A stretch of DNA of 64,000 nucleotides from DASUPK01 sp963743575 (GCA_963743575.1 CAVUQC010000004.1:496001-560000); one strand, 5' to 3'; positions 25,041 to 34,424 are shown, counted from the stretch's first letter. The notes: generated from the sequence alone by a model not told the origin. A program made the numbers and translations.

Positions 25041-26546
25041 CTACTGGCAGTCGGCGCCGTTGCAGATTCGCAGCTGCTCCAGGCGAGCCCGAAGGTCGCT
25101 GGCCAGCGCGATGTCGGACGGTGAGGGGCCGGCCGGCCCCGGCGGGTCGTAGAGCAGGTTGGTGAGCTCGTACGGGTCGTCATCGAGGTTGTAGAGCTCC
25201 TCGTCCCCGTTGTTCCAGAGGTTGTACTTCCAGGGTCCTCTCCGGATCCCGTAGGTGCCGATATCGGGGCTCTCGAAGAGGATGGGGCGGTTCGTGTCGA
25301 CACTGGGGTTCTGGGCGAGGGGCCGCAGGGGAATCCCGTCCATGACGCGGGCGGGCCTCACCCCCGTCAGTGACGTGATCGTCGGAGCCAGATCGATGTT
25401 CGCCGCCAGCTGGTCGCGCACCGCGCCCTGCGGGAAGCCGGGGCCGCGGATCACCAGCGGCACCCGCTCGCCCTCCTCGTAGAGGAAGTTCTTGAACTCG
25501 ATCCGGTGGGCGCCCATCTCGAGGCCGTTGTCGGACGTGAAGATGAAGAAGGTCCTCCGCTTGTCGCCGAACTTGCGAACCAGCCCGAAGATCCGCTTCA
25601 CCTCGTCGTCCACCGAGAGCAGGCTCTCCTGGCGGCCGCGGTAGCGCCGGTCGATGTCGGCGAGCTCTGCATCCGAGAGGTGCGGGATGTCCCGGATCTG
25701 CTGCGGCTTGTCGGAGACGTCCGCCTCGTCGAAGTTGGGCGGGTGCGGGGCGGTGATGTCGCCGAACACGCCGAGGTACTGGGGCGCCGGCTCCGGGTCG
25801 CGCGTCGACCAGATCGGCGTGCCTGACTCACCGTGTGGATTGTTCGGGTTGTAGTAGATGAAGAACGGCTTGGGGCTGATCGCCCAGTGCTTCAGCACCG
25901 CGTTCATCTTGGAGTCCAGGACGTAGTCGATGTAGTTGCTCGGCTTGCGGGCGTAGTGGCGGACTTTGCCGTTCTCGTTGAGCTTGAAGCCGTAGCGATG
26001 CTGCTCGGTGCCGCCGGTGAGCGCGTACCACTGGGTCCAGCCCTTCGGGATCTCGCGCGGGCTGAATGGCGGCAGGCCATAGCCGTTCAGGTACTTGCCG
26101 AACATCGCGGTTCGGTACTTGGCGCGCCGCAGCCACACGGCGAGTGTGTTCGAGTTGTCGAGGTCGCCGTAGCGTTGATCGGTGAGCACGTGATGGTTGT
26201 GCGCGTACTGCCCGGTGAGGAAGCTCGCCCGGGACGGGCAGCAGAGCGGGTATGAGACATAGCTGTTGCGGAAGGTGGTGCCGTGGGCGGCCAGCAGGCT
26301 GAGCGTGTTTCGCATGACGGACATGTCGCTCTGGTTCATGTCGTCCGTGTCGATCACGACGACGTTCGGCCGCTTCTGCAGGGCGTTCTTCCGGCGCAGC
26401 TGCGCGAGCTTCTCCCGGTGCGCGGCACACGCCTTGTCGCACTTCGCGTGGGCAGGGCCCGGCGCGGCAGCAGCAGTGCAGGCGAAGGCGCCCGCCGCGA
26501 GCGCAGCGAGAGCCAAGCCTGCCCAATGTCGTCTGCCCCAGCTCAT
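25041..26546 (-). CDS. Secreted arylsulfatase-like protein (sulfatase 1)
   Basis: A 501-residue alkaline-phosphatase-superfamily sulfatase with a signal peptide (GLALAALAAGAFACTAAAA; cleavage near AHA-KC). Metal-binding VVVIDTDDMN is near residue 63, and the signature P-L-C-C-P-S-R-A-S-F-L-T-G near 100-112 supplies the cysteine (C102) that is converted to formylglycine. FIFTSDNGLEMG gives the late Asp-Asn metal ligands. Substrate may be a sulfated polysaccharide or aryl sulfate. Two paralogs occur in this window (37.6 and 60.2 kb). No formylglycine-generating enzyme is visible here. Confidence 0.9.
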   Translation of the reverse strand: MSWGRRHWAGLALAALAAGAFACTAAAAPGPAHAKCDKACAAHREKLAQLRRKNALQKRPNVVVIDTDDMNQSDMSVMRNTLSLLAAHGTTFRNSYVSYPLCCPSRASFLTGQYAHNHHVLTDQRYGDLDNSNTLAVWLRRAKYRTAMFGKYLNGYGLPPFSPREIPKGWTQWYALTGGTEQHRYGFKLNENGKVRHYARKPSNYIDYVLDSKMNAVLKHWAISPKPFFIYYNPNNPHGESGTPIWSTRDPEPAPQYLGVFGDITAPHPPNFDEADVSDKPQQIRDIPHLSDAELADIDRRYRGRQESLLSVDDEVKRIFGLVRKFGDKRRTFFIFTSDNGLEMGAHRIEFKNFLYEEGERVPLVIRGPGFPQGAVRDQLAANIDLAPTITSLTGVRPARVMDGIPLRPLAQNPSVDTNRPILFESPDIGTYGIRRGPWKYNLWNNGDEELYNLDDDPYELTNLLYDPPGPAGPSPSDIALASDLRARLEQLRICNGADCQ

Positions 26547-26663
26547 TCCAATCAGAAACCCGCGTCACCTTAGGTGGTTGCGCTGTCGGCATGCACTGGG
26601 CCGACGCGCCCGCGTATCCTCCCCGCCGCCAATTCGAGACTCGAAGAGAGGGAGCAAAGACAT

Positions 26664-27548
26664 ATGGCGATCAGCAAGGTCGGCGTCCTGGGCTGCGGCC
26701 TGATGGGACATGGGATCTCACAGATCTGCGCGCAACAGGGCTGGGACGTGGTCGTGCGAGAGATCGATCAGGCACAGCTCGACAAGGGAATGGGCAAGAT
26801 CGAGAAGCAGCTCGCTCGGGCCGTCGAGAAGGGCAGGATGGAGCAGTCAGAGGCCGACGCCGTGCGCGATCGGATCACGCCGACGCTCGACTACTCCGAC
26901 CTCGCCGACTGCGACCTCGTGATCGAGGCGATCACCGAGGATCTCGACCGGAAGCTTGAGATGTGGGGGGAGCTGGACGACCTCGTCAAGGACGACGCCT
27001 ACCTCGCCACCAACACCTCGTCCCTTTCCGTCGCCACGCAGGCCGAGGCCACGAAGCGCCCGGATCACATGATCGGGCTCCATTTCTTCAATCCGCCCCA
27101 GGTGATGCCCCTGCTCGAGGTCGTGCGGGCGGATGGGTCCTCCGACGAGGCCGTGGCCCTCGGGTTCGAGATCGGCGAGGCGCTCGGAAAGACCACCGTC
27201 GCCGCGGGCGACAACCGCGGGTTCATCGTCAACCGGCTCCTGGTGCCCTACATGCTGGACGCGATCCGCGCCCACGAACAGGGCGTCGGCTCCATCAAGG
27301 ACATCGACACCGGGATGATGGCCGGAGCCAGCCACCCGATGGGCCCGCTCACCCTCGCGGACTTCGTCGGGCTCGACACGCTCGTCGCGATCGCCGGCGT
27401 GATGGCGGATGCCTACGGCGAGGAGCGCTTCGCGGCGCCGGACACGCTCAGGACAATGGTCGATGCGGGCGATTTCGGCCGCAAGTCGGGCAAGGGGTTC
27501 TACGATTACTCCGGTGATGAGCCCGTCCCGGTTGACGCCGGGGCCTAG
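26664..27548 (+). CDS. 3-hydroxyacyl-CoA dehydrogenase (3-hydroxybutyryl-CoA type)
   Basis: A 294-residue monofunctional dehydrogenase from ATG 26664 with ribosome-binding site GAGAGGGAG. It has the NAD loop VGVLGCGLMGHGISQICAQQG, the catalytic segment ATNTSSLSVATQA and HMIGLHFFNPPQVMPLLEVV (His-x(n)-Asn-Pro-Pro), and the C-terminal helix domain ending GKGFYDYSG. Length equals Hbd/FadB2/PaaH proteins. It oxidises or forms 3-hydroxyacyl-CoA; together with ccr at 3.3 kb and the carboxylase subunit it fits short-chain acyl-CoA conversion. The divaIVA-like gene follows 24 bp later. Confidence 0.92.
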   Translation: MAISKVGVLGCGLMGHGISQICAQQGWDVVVREIDQAQLDKGMGKIEKQLARAVEKGRMEQSEADAVRDRITPTLDYSDLADCDLVIEAITEDLDRKLEMWGELDDLVKDDAYLATNTSSLSVATQAEATKRPDHMIGLHFFNPPQVMPLLEVVRADGSSDEAVALGFEIGEALGKTTVAAGDNRGFIVNRLLVPYMLDAIRAHEQGVGSIKDIDTGMMAGASHPMGPLTLADFVGLDTLVAIAGVMADAYGEERFAAPDTLRTMVDAGDFGRKSGKGFYDYSGDEPVPVDAGA

Positions 27549-27572
27549 CCAGCTCAAGGAGGAACACGACGC

Positions 27573-28301
27573 ATGCCAGTCGACCAGACCAGCCTGGACC
27601 GGATCCGCAACGCAACCTTTCCGTCCTCGCGACGCGGGTACGACAAGCATGAGGTCGAGAAGTTCCTGGCGCGTCTCGCCGACTGGCTCGAGACCGGGGC
27701 CGGGGACGAGTCCCGCTCGGACACCGTCAAGCGGGAGTTGGAGCGGGTCGGTCAGAGGACGGGCGCGATCCTGGCCCAGGCCGAGGAGAGCGCACAGCAG
27801 ATTCGCGCCGAGGCCGCGGAGGAGGCTCGCGGGGCGGTGAACACGGCGAACATGGAGGCCGACGAGACCAGGACGGAGACCGAGCAGATCCGGCAGGCTA
27901 CGCAGGAGGAGGCTGCGGCCATCCGCCAGCAGGCCGAGCAGAAGGCCCGCGACACCATCGCGACTGCGCAGGCCGAGGCGGCGCGAATAGTCGAGGACGG
28001 CATGCAGCGCCGGGAGGACATCGAGGCGGCGATCGCGGATCTGATCCGCCGGCGCAACGACGTCCTGGCCGACACCGAGGACCTCACGGCCAAGCTGACC
28101 AGCGCCGTCTCGGAGCACCGGACAGAGCCGGGATCGGATTCGTTTGAAAAGCCGGGCGAGTTCGAACCGCTCGTCCGCGAGGGCGAGGATGAGCAGGTCG
28201 AGACGGACGAGCACGAGGTGGAGGCTGAACCTGAAGACGAGGCCCCATCAGAGGAGACGCGGGTCGTCGACGCCGAGTCCGAGCACGAGGCTCGGACCTG
28301 A
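27573..28301 (+). CDS. DivIVA-domain coiled-coil protein
   Basis: A 242-residue protein. The N-terminus (LDRIRNATFPSSRRGYDKHEVEKFLARLADWLE) is a DivIVA membrane-binding start with the F-x(6)-G-Y-x(3)-V-x-F-L pattern. Residues 50-175 are a long alanine/glutamate coiled coil (EESAQQIRAEAAEEARGAV, AAAIRQQAEQKARDTIATAQAEAARIVEDG), and the last 60 residues are strongly acidic. DivIVA/Wag31 proteins mark curved membrane and cell poles. It is sandwiched between a hydroxyacyl-CoA dehydrogenase and an acyl-CoA carboxylase subunit; in actinobacteria Wag31 interacts with acyl-CoA carboxylase, so the proximity may be meaningful. Confidence 0.82.
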   Translation: MPVDQTSLDRIRNATFPSSRRGYDKHEVEKFLARLADWLETGAGDESRSDTVKRELERVGQRTGAILAQAEESAQQIRAEAAEEARGAVNTANMEADETRTETEQIRQATQEEAAAIRQQAEQKARDTIATAQAEAARIVEDGMQRREDIEAAIADLIRRRNDVLADTEDLTAKLTSAVSEHRTEPGSDSFEKPGEFEPLVREGEDEQVETDEHEVEAEPEDEAPSEETRVVDAESEHEART

Positions 28302-28317
28302 TCGATCCGAGGCGGTC

Positions 28318-29838
28318 GTGAGCGACGTCAGGGCGGCGCTGGACGCTGCACTGGAAGGAGGCCCTGAGAGGCACCGCAAGAAGGTCGCGGAGCAGGAGAA
28401 GCTGCCGGTTCGGGACCGGGTGGCGAAGCTGCTCGATGACGATTCCCTGGTCGAGGACGGGCTGCTCGCCAACTGGGAGCAGGAGGGTCTCGGTGCCGAC
28501 GGTGTGGTCACCGGTATGGGGATGGTGGGTGGCCGGCCGGTCGCACTGATGGCGAACGACCCCGCGGTCAAGGCCGGATCTTGGGGGCCGAAGACGGTCG
28601 AGAAGATCCTGCGGATCCAGGAGCGGGCCCTCGCCGACCAGGTGCCGATTGTCTATCTGGTCGATTCCGCCGGCGCCCGCATCACCGAGCAGGTGCGGAT
28701 GTTCCCTGGCCGCCGCGGGGCCGGCCATATCTTTCACAACCAGGTACGCCTTTCCGGACAGGTGCCGCAGATCTGCCTGCTGTTCGGCCCGAGCGCGGCT
28801 GGTGGCGCCTATATCCCGGCCTTCTGCGACGTGGTGATCATGCGGGACGGCAACGCCTCGATGTACCTGGGCTCACCCCGCATGGCGGAGATGGTGATCG
28901 GCGAGAAGGTCACGCTGGAGGAGATGGGGGGCGCCCGGATGCACACCTCCGTCTCCGGATGCGGTCACTTCCTCACCGATTCTGACGAGGAGGCGATCGA
29001 CCTCGCGCGCAGCTACCTGTCGTACATGCCCGCGAACTGGAGCGAGGAGCCGCCGGCGGCGCCGCCGGCCGAGCCGGCTGAGAGCCGGGCGGTCTCCGAG
29101 ATCGTGCCGGACAACGAGAAGGATCCCTTCGACATCAGGGACCTGATCGCGGCCGTCACCGATGCGGACTCGTTCCTCGAGGTGCATGCCCGCTGGGCGA
29201 AGGAGGTGGTGGTCGGCTACGCGCGGCTCGACGGACGCGCGATCGGGATCGTTGCCAACCAGCCGAAGGTGAAGGGCGGAGTGCTCTTCGTGGACTCGGC
29301 CGACAAGGCGGCGCGATTCATCATGACCTGCAACGCGTTCAACGTCCCGCTGCTCTTCCTGGCGGACGTCCCCGGTTTCATGATCGGCAAAGACGTCGAG
29401 CGGCAGGGGATCATCCGCCACGGGGCCAAGATGATCAGCGCGGTCTCCGAGGCCACTGTTCCGAAGCTCTCGGTGATCGTTCGGAAGGCCTACGGCGCCG
29501 GCCTGTACGCCATGGCCGGTCCGGCCTTCGAGCCAGAAGCGTGCCTCGCGTTCCCGCAGGCCCAGATCGCCGTGATGGGGCCCGAGGCCGCGATCAACGC
29601 CGTCTTCTTCAACCAGATCCAGGAGATTGAGGATCCCGAGGAGCGCGAGCGCTTCGTCAAGGAGAGGCGCGAGGAGTATTCGGAGGACATCGACATCCTC
29701 CATCTGGCGTCCGAGCTGGTCGTTGACGCGGTGATCGAGCCCGATGCGCTCCGGCGGGAGCTAGTTCAGCGGTTCGCGCTCGCGGCGAGCAAGGATCGTC
29801 GTTTCGCGGACCGGCGCAACCCAGTCACGCCCGCTTAG
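28318..29838 (+). CDS. Acyl-CoA carboxylase carboxyltransferase (beta) subunit
   Basis: A 506-residue carboxyltransferase from GTG 28318. Both crotonase-fold halves are present: first IVYLVDSAGARITEQVRMFPGRRGAG and LLFGPSAAGGAYIPAFCDVVIM, then IVANQPKVKGGVLFVDSADKAARFI and PLLFLADVPGFMIGKDVERQGIIRHGAKM. This is the PccB/AccD type that moves CO2 from carboxybiotin to an acyl-CoA (acetyl-, propionyl- or methylcrotonyl-CoA). The alpha/biotin subunit is not adjacent. Its 3' end overlaps the convergent desaturase gene by 78 bp. Being near HMG-CoA lyase makes methylcrotonyl-CoA a possible substrate. Confidence 0.92.
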   Translation: MSDVRAALDAALEGGPERHRKKVAEQEKLPVRDRVAKLLDDDSLVEDGLLANWEQEGLGADGVVTGMGMVGGRPVALMANDPAVKAGSWGPKTVEKILRIQERALADQVPIVYLVDSAGARITEQVRMFPGRRGAGHIFHNQVRLSGQVPQICLLFGPSAAGGAYIPAFCDVVIMRDGNASMYLGSPRMAEMVIGEKVTLEEMGGARMHTSVSGCGHFLTDSDEEAIDLARSYLSYMPANWSEEPPAAPPAEPAESRAVSEIVPDNEKDPFDIRDLIAAVTDADSFLEVHARWAKEVVVGYARLDGRAIGIVANQPKVKGGVLFVDSADKAARFIMTCNAFNVPLLFLADVPGFMIGKDVERQGIIRHGAKMISAVSEATVPKLSVIVRKAYGAGLYAMAGPAFEPEACLAFPQAQIAVMGPEAAINAVFFNQIQEIEDPEERERFVKERREEYSEDIDILHLASELVVDAVIEPDALRRELVQRFALAASKDRRFADRRNPVTPA

Positions 29839-30843
29839 CTTCTCCGACCGGACGCTGCCCCTCCGGAACCGGACCAGCGACTCGGTCTCGGTGTCCCACA
29901 GCTTCAGGCGGAAGGTGCGGAAGCTGCTGCGCACGGTGACCACCGGCGTGCGCTCGAACATCGGGTGCTCCCCGTGGGCGGCGCGCAGGTTGTAGTTCGG
30001 GATCTTCGCGCTCAGGTGGTGGACGTGGTGGAAGTTCGCGTTGCCCACGGCCCAGGCGAACGGGCGCGGCAGCTCCAGATAGGAGCTCCCCTGGAGCGCG
30101 GCGAGCTCGAACTGCCACTCGCCGGGCGCCTGGTAGTAGGTGTCCTCGTACTGGTGCTGGATGTAGAGCATCCAACCGGCGAGGGCGCCGCCCGCGATCA
30201 GAGTGGTCCCCTGGAGCGCGACGAAGGTTCCCCAGCCGACGATCATGGACCAGCCGAGCACCCAGGCGACCAGCGCCAGGTTCGTGACCACGACGCTCGC
30301 CAGGATCCGGCGGGTCATGCCCCGCTGCGGGAATCGGCGCTCGAAGAGGAAGACCAGGGTGGGGCCCACGAGCAGCATGAGCAGCGGGTTCCGGTAGAGG
30401 CGATAGCCGAGGCGGCGGAGGGGGGAGCCTTCCTCGTACTCGCTGACCGTCAGCGTGTTGATCTCGCCGACGCCGCGGTGGTCGAGGTCGCCGGTGTGGG
30501 CGTGATGGATGCGGTGCTGGCGCTGCCACCAGCGATACGGAGTGAAGAGCAGGTAGCCGAGCAGGTGTCCCCAGCGACTGTTCGCCTGCCGGGAGGAGAA
30601 CATCGAGTTGTGCGTCAGGTCGTGGAAGAGGGAATACATCCTGGTCAGGAAGACCGTGGCGACGAGGCCGAGAGCGATCGCGACCGGGAGGCTCGGCTCG
30701 ATCAGGGCCGCGACGACCCAGACGGCCAGATACGGGATCACGACGCTCGCGATCTGTCCGAGGCTGCGACGCTCGTTGACGTCGAGGTACGGGGCGAGAT
30801 CGCGCTTCCAGGTCTCGCGGGAGGGGATTTCCGTGGAGCTCAT
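29761..30843 (-). CDS. Membrane fatty-acid desaturase
   Basis: A 360-residue integral membrane desaturase with the three histidine boxes of the di-iron family: HDLTHNS near residue 74, HRIHHAHTG near 110 and HHVHHLS near 272. Hydrophobic segments flank them. It introduces a double bond into lipid acyl chains using O2. The order and spacing follow DesA/OLE1-like delta enzymes. The C-terminal 25 codons overlap the end of the carboxyltransferase gene on the other strand, an unusually long convergent overlap, yet both ends look like genuine protein. Confidence 0.9.
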   Translation of the reverse strand: MSSTEIPSRETWKRDLAPYLDVNERRSLGQIASVVIPYLAVWVVAALIEPSLPVAIALGLVATVFLTRMYSLFHDLTHNSMFSSRQANSRWGHLLGYLLFTPYRWWQRQHRIHHAHTGDLDHRGVGEINTLTVSEYEEGSPLRRLGYRLYRNPLLMLLVGPTLVFLFERRFPQRGMTRRILASVVVTNLALVAWVLGWSMIVGWGTFVALQGTTLIAGGALAGWMLYIQHQYEDTYYQAPGEWQFELAALQGSSYLELPRPFAWAVGNANFHHVHHLSAKIPNYNLRAAHGEHPMFERTPVVTVRSSFRTFRLKLWDTETESLVRFRRGSVRSEKLSGRDWVAPVRETTILARREREPLN

Positions 30844-30883
30844 GGCAGTCCTTACGCCCGCCCGCCCCGCTCGGATCAGCGCA

Positions 30884-32920
30884 TCAGCCTCCCGTCGAAG
30901 AGGCCAGATCGGTGAAGTAGTCGAGCGCCGCGGGGTTCGCGAGGGAGTCGCGGCTCGCTGCCCGATCTGCCGGCTCTCCCATCAGGATCCGCTTGACCGG
31001 AACCTCGAGGACCTTCCCGCTCAGCGTCCGGGGAACGTCCTTGATCTGGAAGATCTCGTTCGGGACGTGCCGCGGCGAGCACTGCTCGCGGATCCGGCGC
31101 TTGATCTGGGACCGCAGCTCGTCGGTCAGCTCGGCGCCGTCTCGGAGAACGACGAAGAGCGGCATCCATCCCTCGGTTCCGGGCTTCGGCACGTCCACGA
31201 CGAGCGATTCGGTGACCTCGGGCACCTCGGCGACCGCCCGGTAGATCTCGGCCGTGCCCATGCGGATACCGCCGCGGTTGATCGTCGAGTCGGAGCGGCC
31301 GTAGATGATTCCGGTCCCGCGGGACGTGATCTCGATCCAGTCGCCGTGGCGCCAGATGCCCGGATATGTCTCGAAGTAGCTGGCCCGGTAGCGCGAGCCG
31401 TCCTCATCTCCCCAGAAGAAGACGGGCATGGAGGGCATGGGCTCGGTGATGACCAGCTCGCCGACCTGGTCGACGACCGAGTTGCCGTCCTCGTCGAACG
31501 CCTCGATCTTGGCGCCCAGCGCGCGGGCCTGGAGCTCGCCCTTGTAGACGGGGAGGATCGGGACGCCGCCGACGAACGCGGTGCAGACGTCGGTTCCGCC
31601 GCTGGTCGAGAAGAGCCAGGTGTCCGAACCGAGGTGCTCGTAGACCCAGTCGAATGCCTCCGGCGAGAGGGGGGAGCCGGTCGAACCGACCGAGCGCAGG
31701 CGCGAGAGGTCGCGCCCCTTCTCGGGCTCGAGGCCGTCCTTCATGCAGGCCGCGATGTAGGCGGCGCTGGTGCCGAAGCAGGTCTCGCCTGTCCGCTCGG
31801 CGAGGTCCCAGAGGACGCCCATGTCGGGATGCGCGGGGTTGCCGTCGTAGAGGACGATCGAGGCCGGCGTGAGCAGCCCGCCGATCAGGAAGTTCCACAT
31901 CATCCAACCCGTCGTGGTGAACCAGAAGAGGCGGTCGCCCGTCTGGAGGTCCAGGTGGAGGTAGCCCTTCTTGAGCTGCTCCATGAGGATCCCCCCGTGT
32001 CCCTGCACGATCGCCTTGGGCAGGCCAGTCGTTCCGGAGGAGTAGAGGACCCAGAGGGGATGGTCGAAGGGGACGCGTTCGAAGCGGAGCTCGGCCCCCT
32101 GGCCGAGGTCGGCGAGCTGTCCCCAGGTCATCGGCGGGGCGGCCCCCTCCGCCTGCTCGAGGGTCGAGAGCTCGGGCGCGGCGCTCAGGTAGGGGACGAC
32201 GACCATGTGCTCGAGGCTCGGGATCTGAGCCGCGACGCCGGCCACGACCTCCATCCGGTCGAAGTCCTTGCCGCCGTAGCGGTAGCCGTCCACCGTGAAC
32301 ATCACCTTCGGCTCGATCTGGGCGAAGCGATCGACGATGCTGCCCGGGCCGAAGTCCGGGGAGCAGCTCGACCAGGTGGCGCCCAGGCTCGCGGTGGCCA
32401 GGAAGGCGATCAGCGCCTCGGGGCCGTTCGGCAGGTAGGCGACGACCCGGTCTCCCCTGGTGACGCCGAGGGCCTGCAGGCCCTCGCGGATCGCCGCGAC
32501 CTGCTCGCGAAGCTCGCCCCAGCGGAGCTCCGAGAGCTCGCGGAGCTCGGAGGCGTGGAGGACGGCGACCTCGTCGTCGCCCTTGCCCCGGAAGATGTGC
32601 TCGGCGTAGTTCAGGTTGGCGCCCTCGAACCAGCGGGCGCCGGGCATGGTGCGCTCGGCCAGGACCTCATCAAACGCGGGCTCGTCCGCTTCGCGTCCAA
32701 TGCCTGCTTGGCCATCTCGGGACGAGATCACCTCGAAGTACTCCCAGAGCGTCCCCCAGAACTCCTCGATCTCGGTGACCGACCAGCGCCAGAGCGCGTG
32801 GTAGTCCTCGAAGTGGAGGTCGCGGTTCTCGGCCAGCCAGCGGATGTAGCGGGTCAGCCCGGAGCGCTCGACCATCTCGGGCGTCGGCGCCCAGAGGATC
32901 TCGGCGGTGTTCTCCTCCAC
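30884..32920 (-). CDS. Acetoacetyl-CoA synthetase
   Basis: A 678-residue adenylate-forming ligase (I choose GTG 32918-32920; an upstream open extension is arginine/proline-rich and overlaps the neighbour). The start EILWAPTPEMVERSGLTRYIRWLAENR and DYHALWRWSVTEIEEFW is specific for AacS-type enzymes; the AMP motif is VLYSSGTTGLPKAIVQGHGG, with STSGGTDVCTAFVGG and the C-terminal PRTLSGKVLEVPVKRIL holding the catalytic lysine. It activates acetoacetate, which the HMG-CoA lyase 6 kb away releases. A 10-bp gap to the M28 peptidase gene suggests cotranscription. Confidence 0.93.
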   Translation of the reverse strand: MEENTAEILWAPTPEMVERSGLTRYIRWLAENRDLHFEDYHALWRWSVTEIEEFWGTLWEYFEVISSRDGQAGIGREADEPAFDEVLAERTMPGARWFEGANLNYAEHIFRGKGDDEVAVLHASELRELSELRWGELREQVAAIREGLQALGVTRGDRVVAYLPNGPEALIAFLATASLGATWSSCSPDFGPGSIVDRFAQIEPKVMFTVDGYRYGGKDFDRMEVVAGVAAQIPSLEHMVVVPYLSAAPELSTLEQAEGAAPPMTWGQLADLGQGAELRFERVPFDHPLWVLYSSGTTGLPKAIVQGHGGILMEQLKKGYLHLDLQTGDRLFWFTTTGWMMWNFLIGGLLTPASIVLYDGNPAHPDMGVLWDLAERTGETCFGTSAAYIAACMKDGLEPEKGRDLSRLRSVGSTGSPLSPEAFDWVYEHLGSDTWLFSTSGGTDVCTAFVGGVPILPVYKGELQARALGAKIEAFDEDGNSVVDQVGELVITEPMPSMPVFFWGDEDGSRYRASYFETYPGIWRHGDWIEITSRGTGIIYGRSDSTINRGGIRMGTAEIYRAVAEVPEVTESLVVDVPKPGTEGWMPLFVVLRDGAELTDELRSQIKRRIREQCSPRHVPNEIFQIKDVPRTLSGKVLEVPVKRILMGEPADRAASRDSLANPAALDYFTDLASSTGG

Positions 32921-32930
32921 GGCTCGATCC

Positions 32931-34172
32931 TTACACGCGCTCGGCGGCCGCCGCGGCCTGGGGGGCGATCGCACCAGCGTTGCGTCCGGCGTCGCGGTCG
33001 ATCAGCCGGGCCAGGGAGACGAGGAAGTCGGTCGCGCGGGTCAGAGCCTCGGCGTCGACGCGCTCGGGGACGTCGTCGTGGGTGTGGTACCAGGGCGCGA
33101 GGTTGCCGCCCTCGTCCGTGGTCCGGAGAGTGATCGCGCGCAGGCGCCGGACCCGGGCGGGCAGGGCGTCGTCCAGGAGCGGGTGACGGATCGGCCGTGC
33201 GCCACCTCCGGCGCCGGCGTCCGAGAGTGCCTCGCAGAGCTCGATCAACTGGCGGTCGTGGGGGAGGCTGATCACGGGCCCCTGGCTGATCTCGTACGCC
33301 ACCCCCCCGAAGGAGACCGAGTCGACGTTCACGAAGGCGGTGGTGGCGCGGTCGAATTCCTTGCGCCGCGAGCGGACGAACGCGCGGCTCCCTTCGCAGA
33401 AGGACTCCTCCGAGCCGGCGAGCACGATCCAGACGTCGAGGTTCTCCGGAGGGTTCGCGGTCAGCTCCTCTGCGGCCGAGAGGACGGCCGCGACGCCGGA
33501 AGCGTTGTCGTAGGCGCCGGGAACGATGTCGGAGAGGGCGATGTCGATCAGCAGGAACCCGCCGACGATCAGGATGATCGTGGGGACCGCCTGGAGGGCG
33601 TTGAGCCAGGGCGCGTCGATCCCCGCCATGCGGGCGCCGAGGATCGGGAGGAGAGGGGCAAGCCCCAGCCAGAAGAAGAGCCGGAACGGCCCGAGGCCGA
33701 CGCGGGTGCGCTGGGGCAGCTTGCGGATCCGCTTCGACGCTTTCGAGAAGACGTAGCCGGTTCGGGCGGCGTCGTAGTGGGCCATCAGGATCAGGCGGGC
33801 CGGGGCGTCTGGGTGGTCCCCGGGTGACACGACGTTCTGGGAAGTCCGCCGGAAGAGCAGCGAGCGGACGAGGTAGAGGCGGGTGTTCAGGTCGAGGTAC
33901 GTCGAAACGGCGGCAAAGAGGACGAGAGCGAAGCCGGCCGCGGGCTGGACGGTCGCGAGGATGCTCCCCGCGACCCCGAGCGCGGCATGGATGAGGTGGA
34001 CGATCGCGTACTCGGGATGGGTGAAGAACGGCTCGATGTCGGCGCGCCGCCCGATCTTGCGGAGCCGTCCGGCCAGCATCCCGGCCGCGCGCCGCTCGGA
34101 GTCGGTCCCGGGCCCCCGCTCCTCGAAGGAGCAGAGATCCCGGATCACCTCGAGTCGTTCCGCAGAGTCCAC
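32931..34172 (-). CDS. Membrane-anchored M28-family zinc aminopeptidase-like protein
   Basis: A 413-residue protein of the M28 metallopeptidase fold with several inserted hydrophobic segments (HLIHAALGVAGSILATVQPAAGFALVLFAAV; FRLFFWLGLAPLLPILGARM; ALQAVPTIILIVGGFLLIDIAL). Zinc-ligand motifs are LMAHYDAA (His-x-Asp), GAYDNASGVAAVL (Asp) and AGSEESF (Glu-Glu); a late histidine is in WYHTHDD. The catalytic set therefore seems complete. The membrane segments between the ligands are unusual for secreted aminopeptidases but are known in membrane M28 proteins. Cytoplasmic versus external orientation is uncertain. Confidence 0.82.
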   Translation of the reverse strand: MDSAERLEVIRDLCSFEERGPGTDSERRAAGMLAGRLRKIGRRADIEPFFTHPEYAIVHLIHAALGVAGSILATVQPAAGFALVLFAAVSTYLDLNTRLYLVRSLLFRRTSQNVVSPGDHPDAPARLILMAHYDAARTGYVFSKASKRIRKLPQRTRVGLGPFRLFFWLGLAPLLPILGARMAGIDAPWLNALQAVPTIILIVGGFLLIDIALSDIVPGAYDNASGVAAVLSAAEELTANPPENLDVWIVLAGSEESFCEGSRAFVRSRRKEFDRATTAFVNVDSVSFGGVAYEISQGPVISLPHDRQLIELCEALSDAGAGGGARPIRHPLLDDALPARVRRLRAITLRTTDEGGNLAPWYHTHDDVPERVDAEALTRATDFLVSLARLIDRDAGRNAGAIAPQAAAAAERV

Positions 34173-34276
34173 CGGCGGCGGATTATCGCGGGGGCGCGGG
34201 TGGATGGCGCCGACGCCCGCTCATGCGAGTCGAATCGCCCGTGAGCGGCGGCACTCAGGGTTATCGTTGCTCGCGC

Positions 34277-34359
34277 GCCGGAGTGGCGGAATGGCAGACG
34301 CGCGGCACTCAAAATGCCGTGTCCCTCGGGACGTGTGGGTTCGACTCCCACCTCCGGCA
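34277..34359 (+). tRNA. tRNA-Leu (anticodon CAA)
   Basis: Acceptor GCCGGAG (34277-34283) pairs with CTCCGGC (34352-34358), discriminator A. The anticodon arm is CGGCA-CTCAAAA-TGCCG with anticodon CAA (UUG codons). The long variable arm (class II) and T-arm GTGGG-TTCGACT-CCCAC are present. CCA is not encoded. It precedes the AbiEi/DUF559-type gene by 65 bp. Confidence 0.95.
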
Positions 34360-34424
34360 TCGCCCAGTCGGTAAACCGGCTGGGGAAGGGGGCGAATCAG
34401 AGCTTGTGGTCGCTTAGGCTCGCT

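Noticed and set aside
30608..33133. 841-codon open frame opposite the desaturase and acetoacetyl-CoA synthetase genes
   Set aside because: Composition (Arg/Asp/Val-rich with no domain) is that of an antisense shadow in GC-rich DNA, and the minus-strand genes have clear family motifs.
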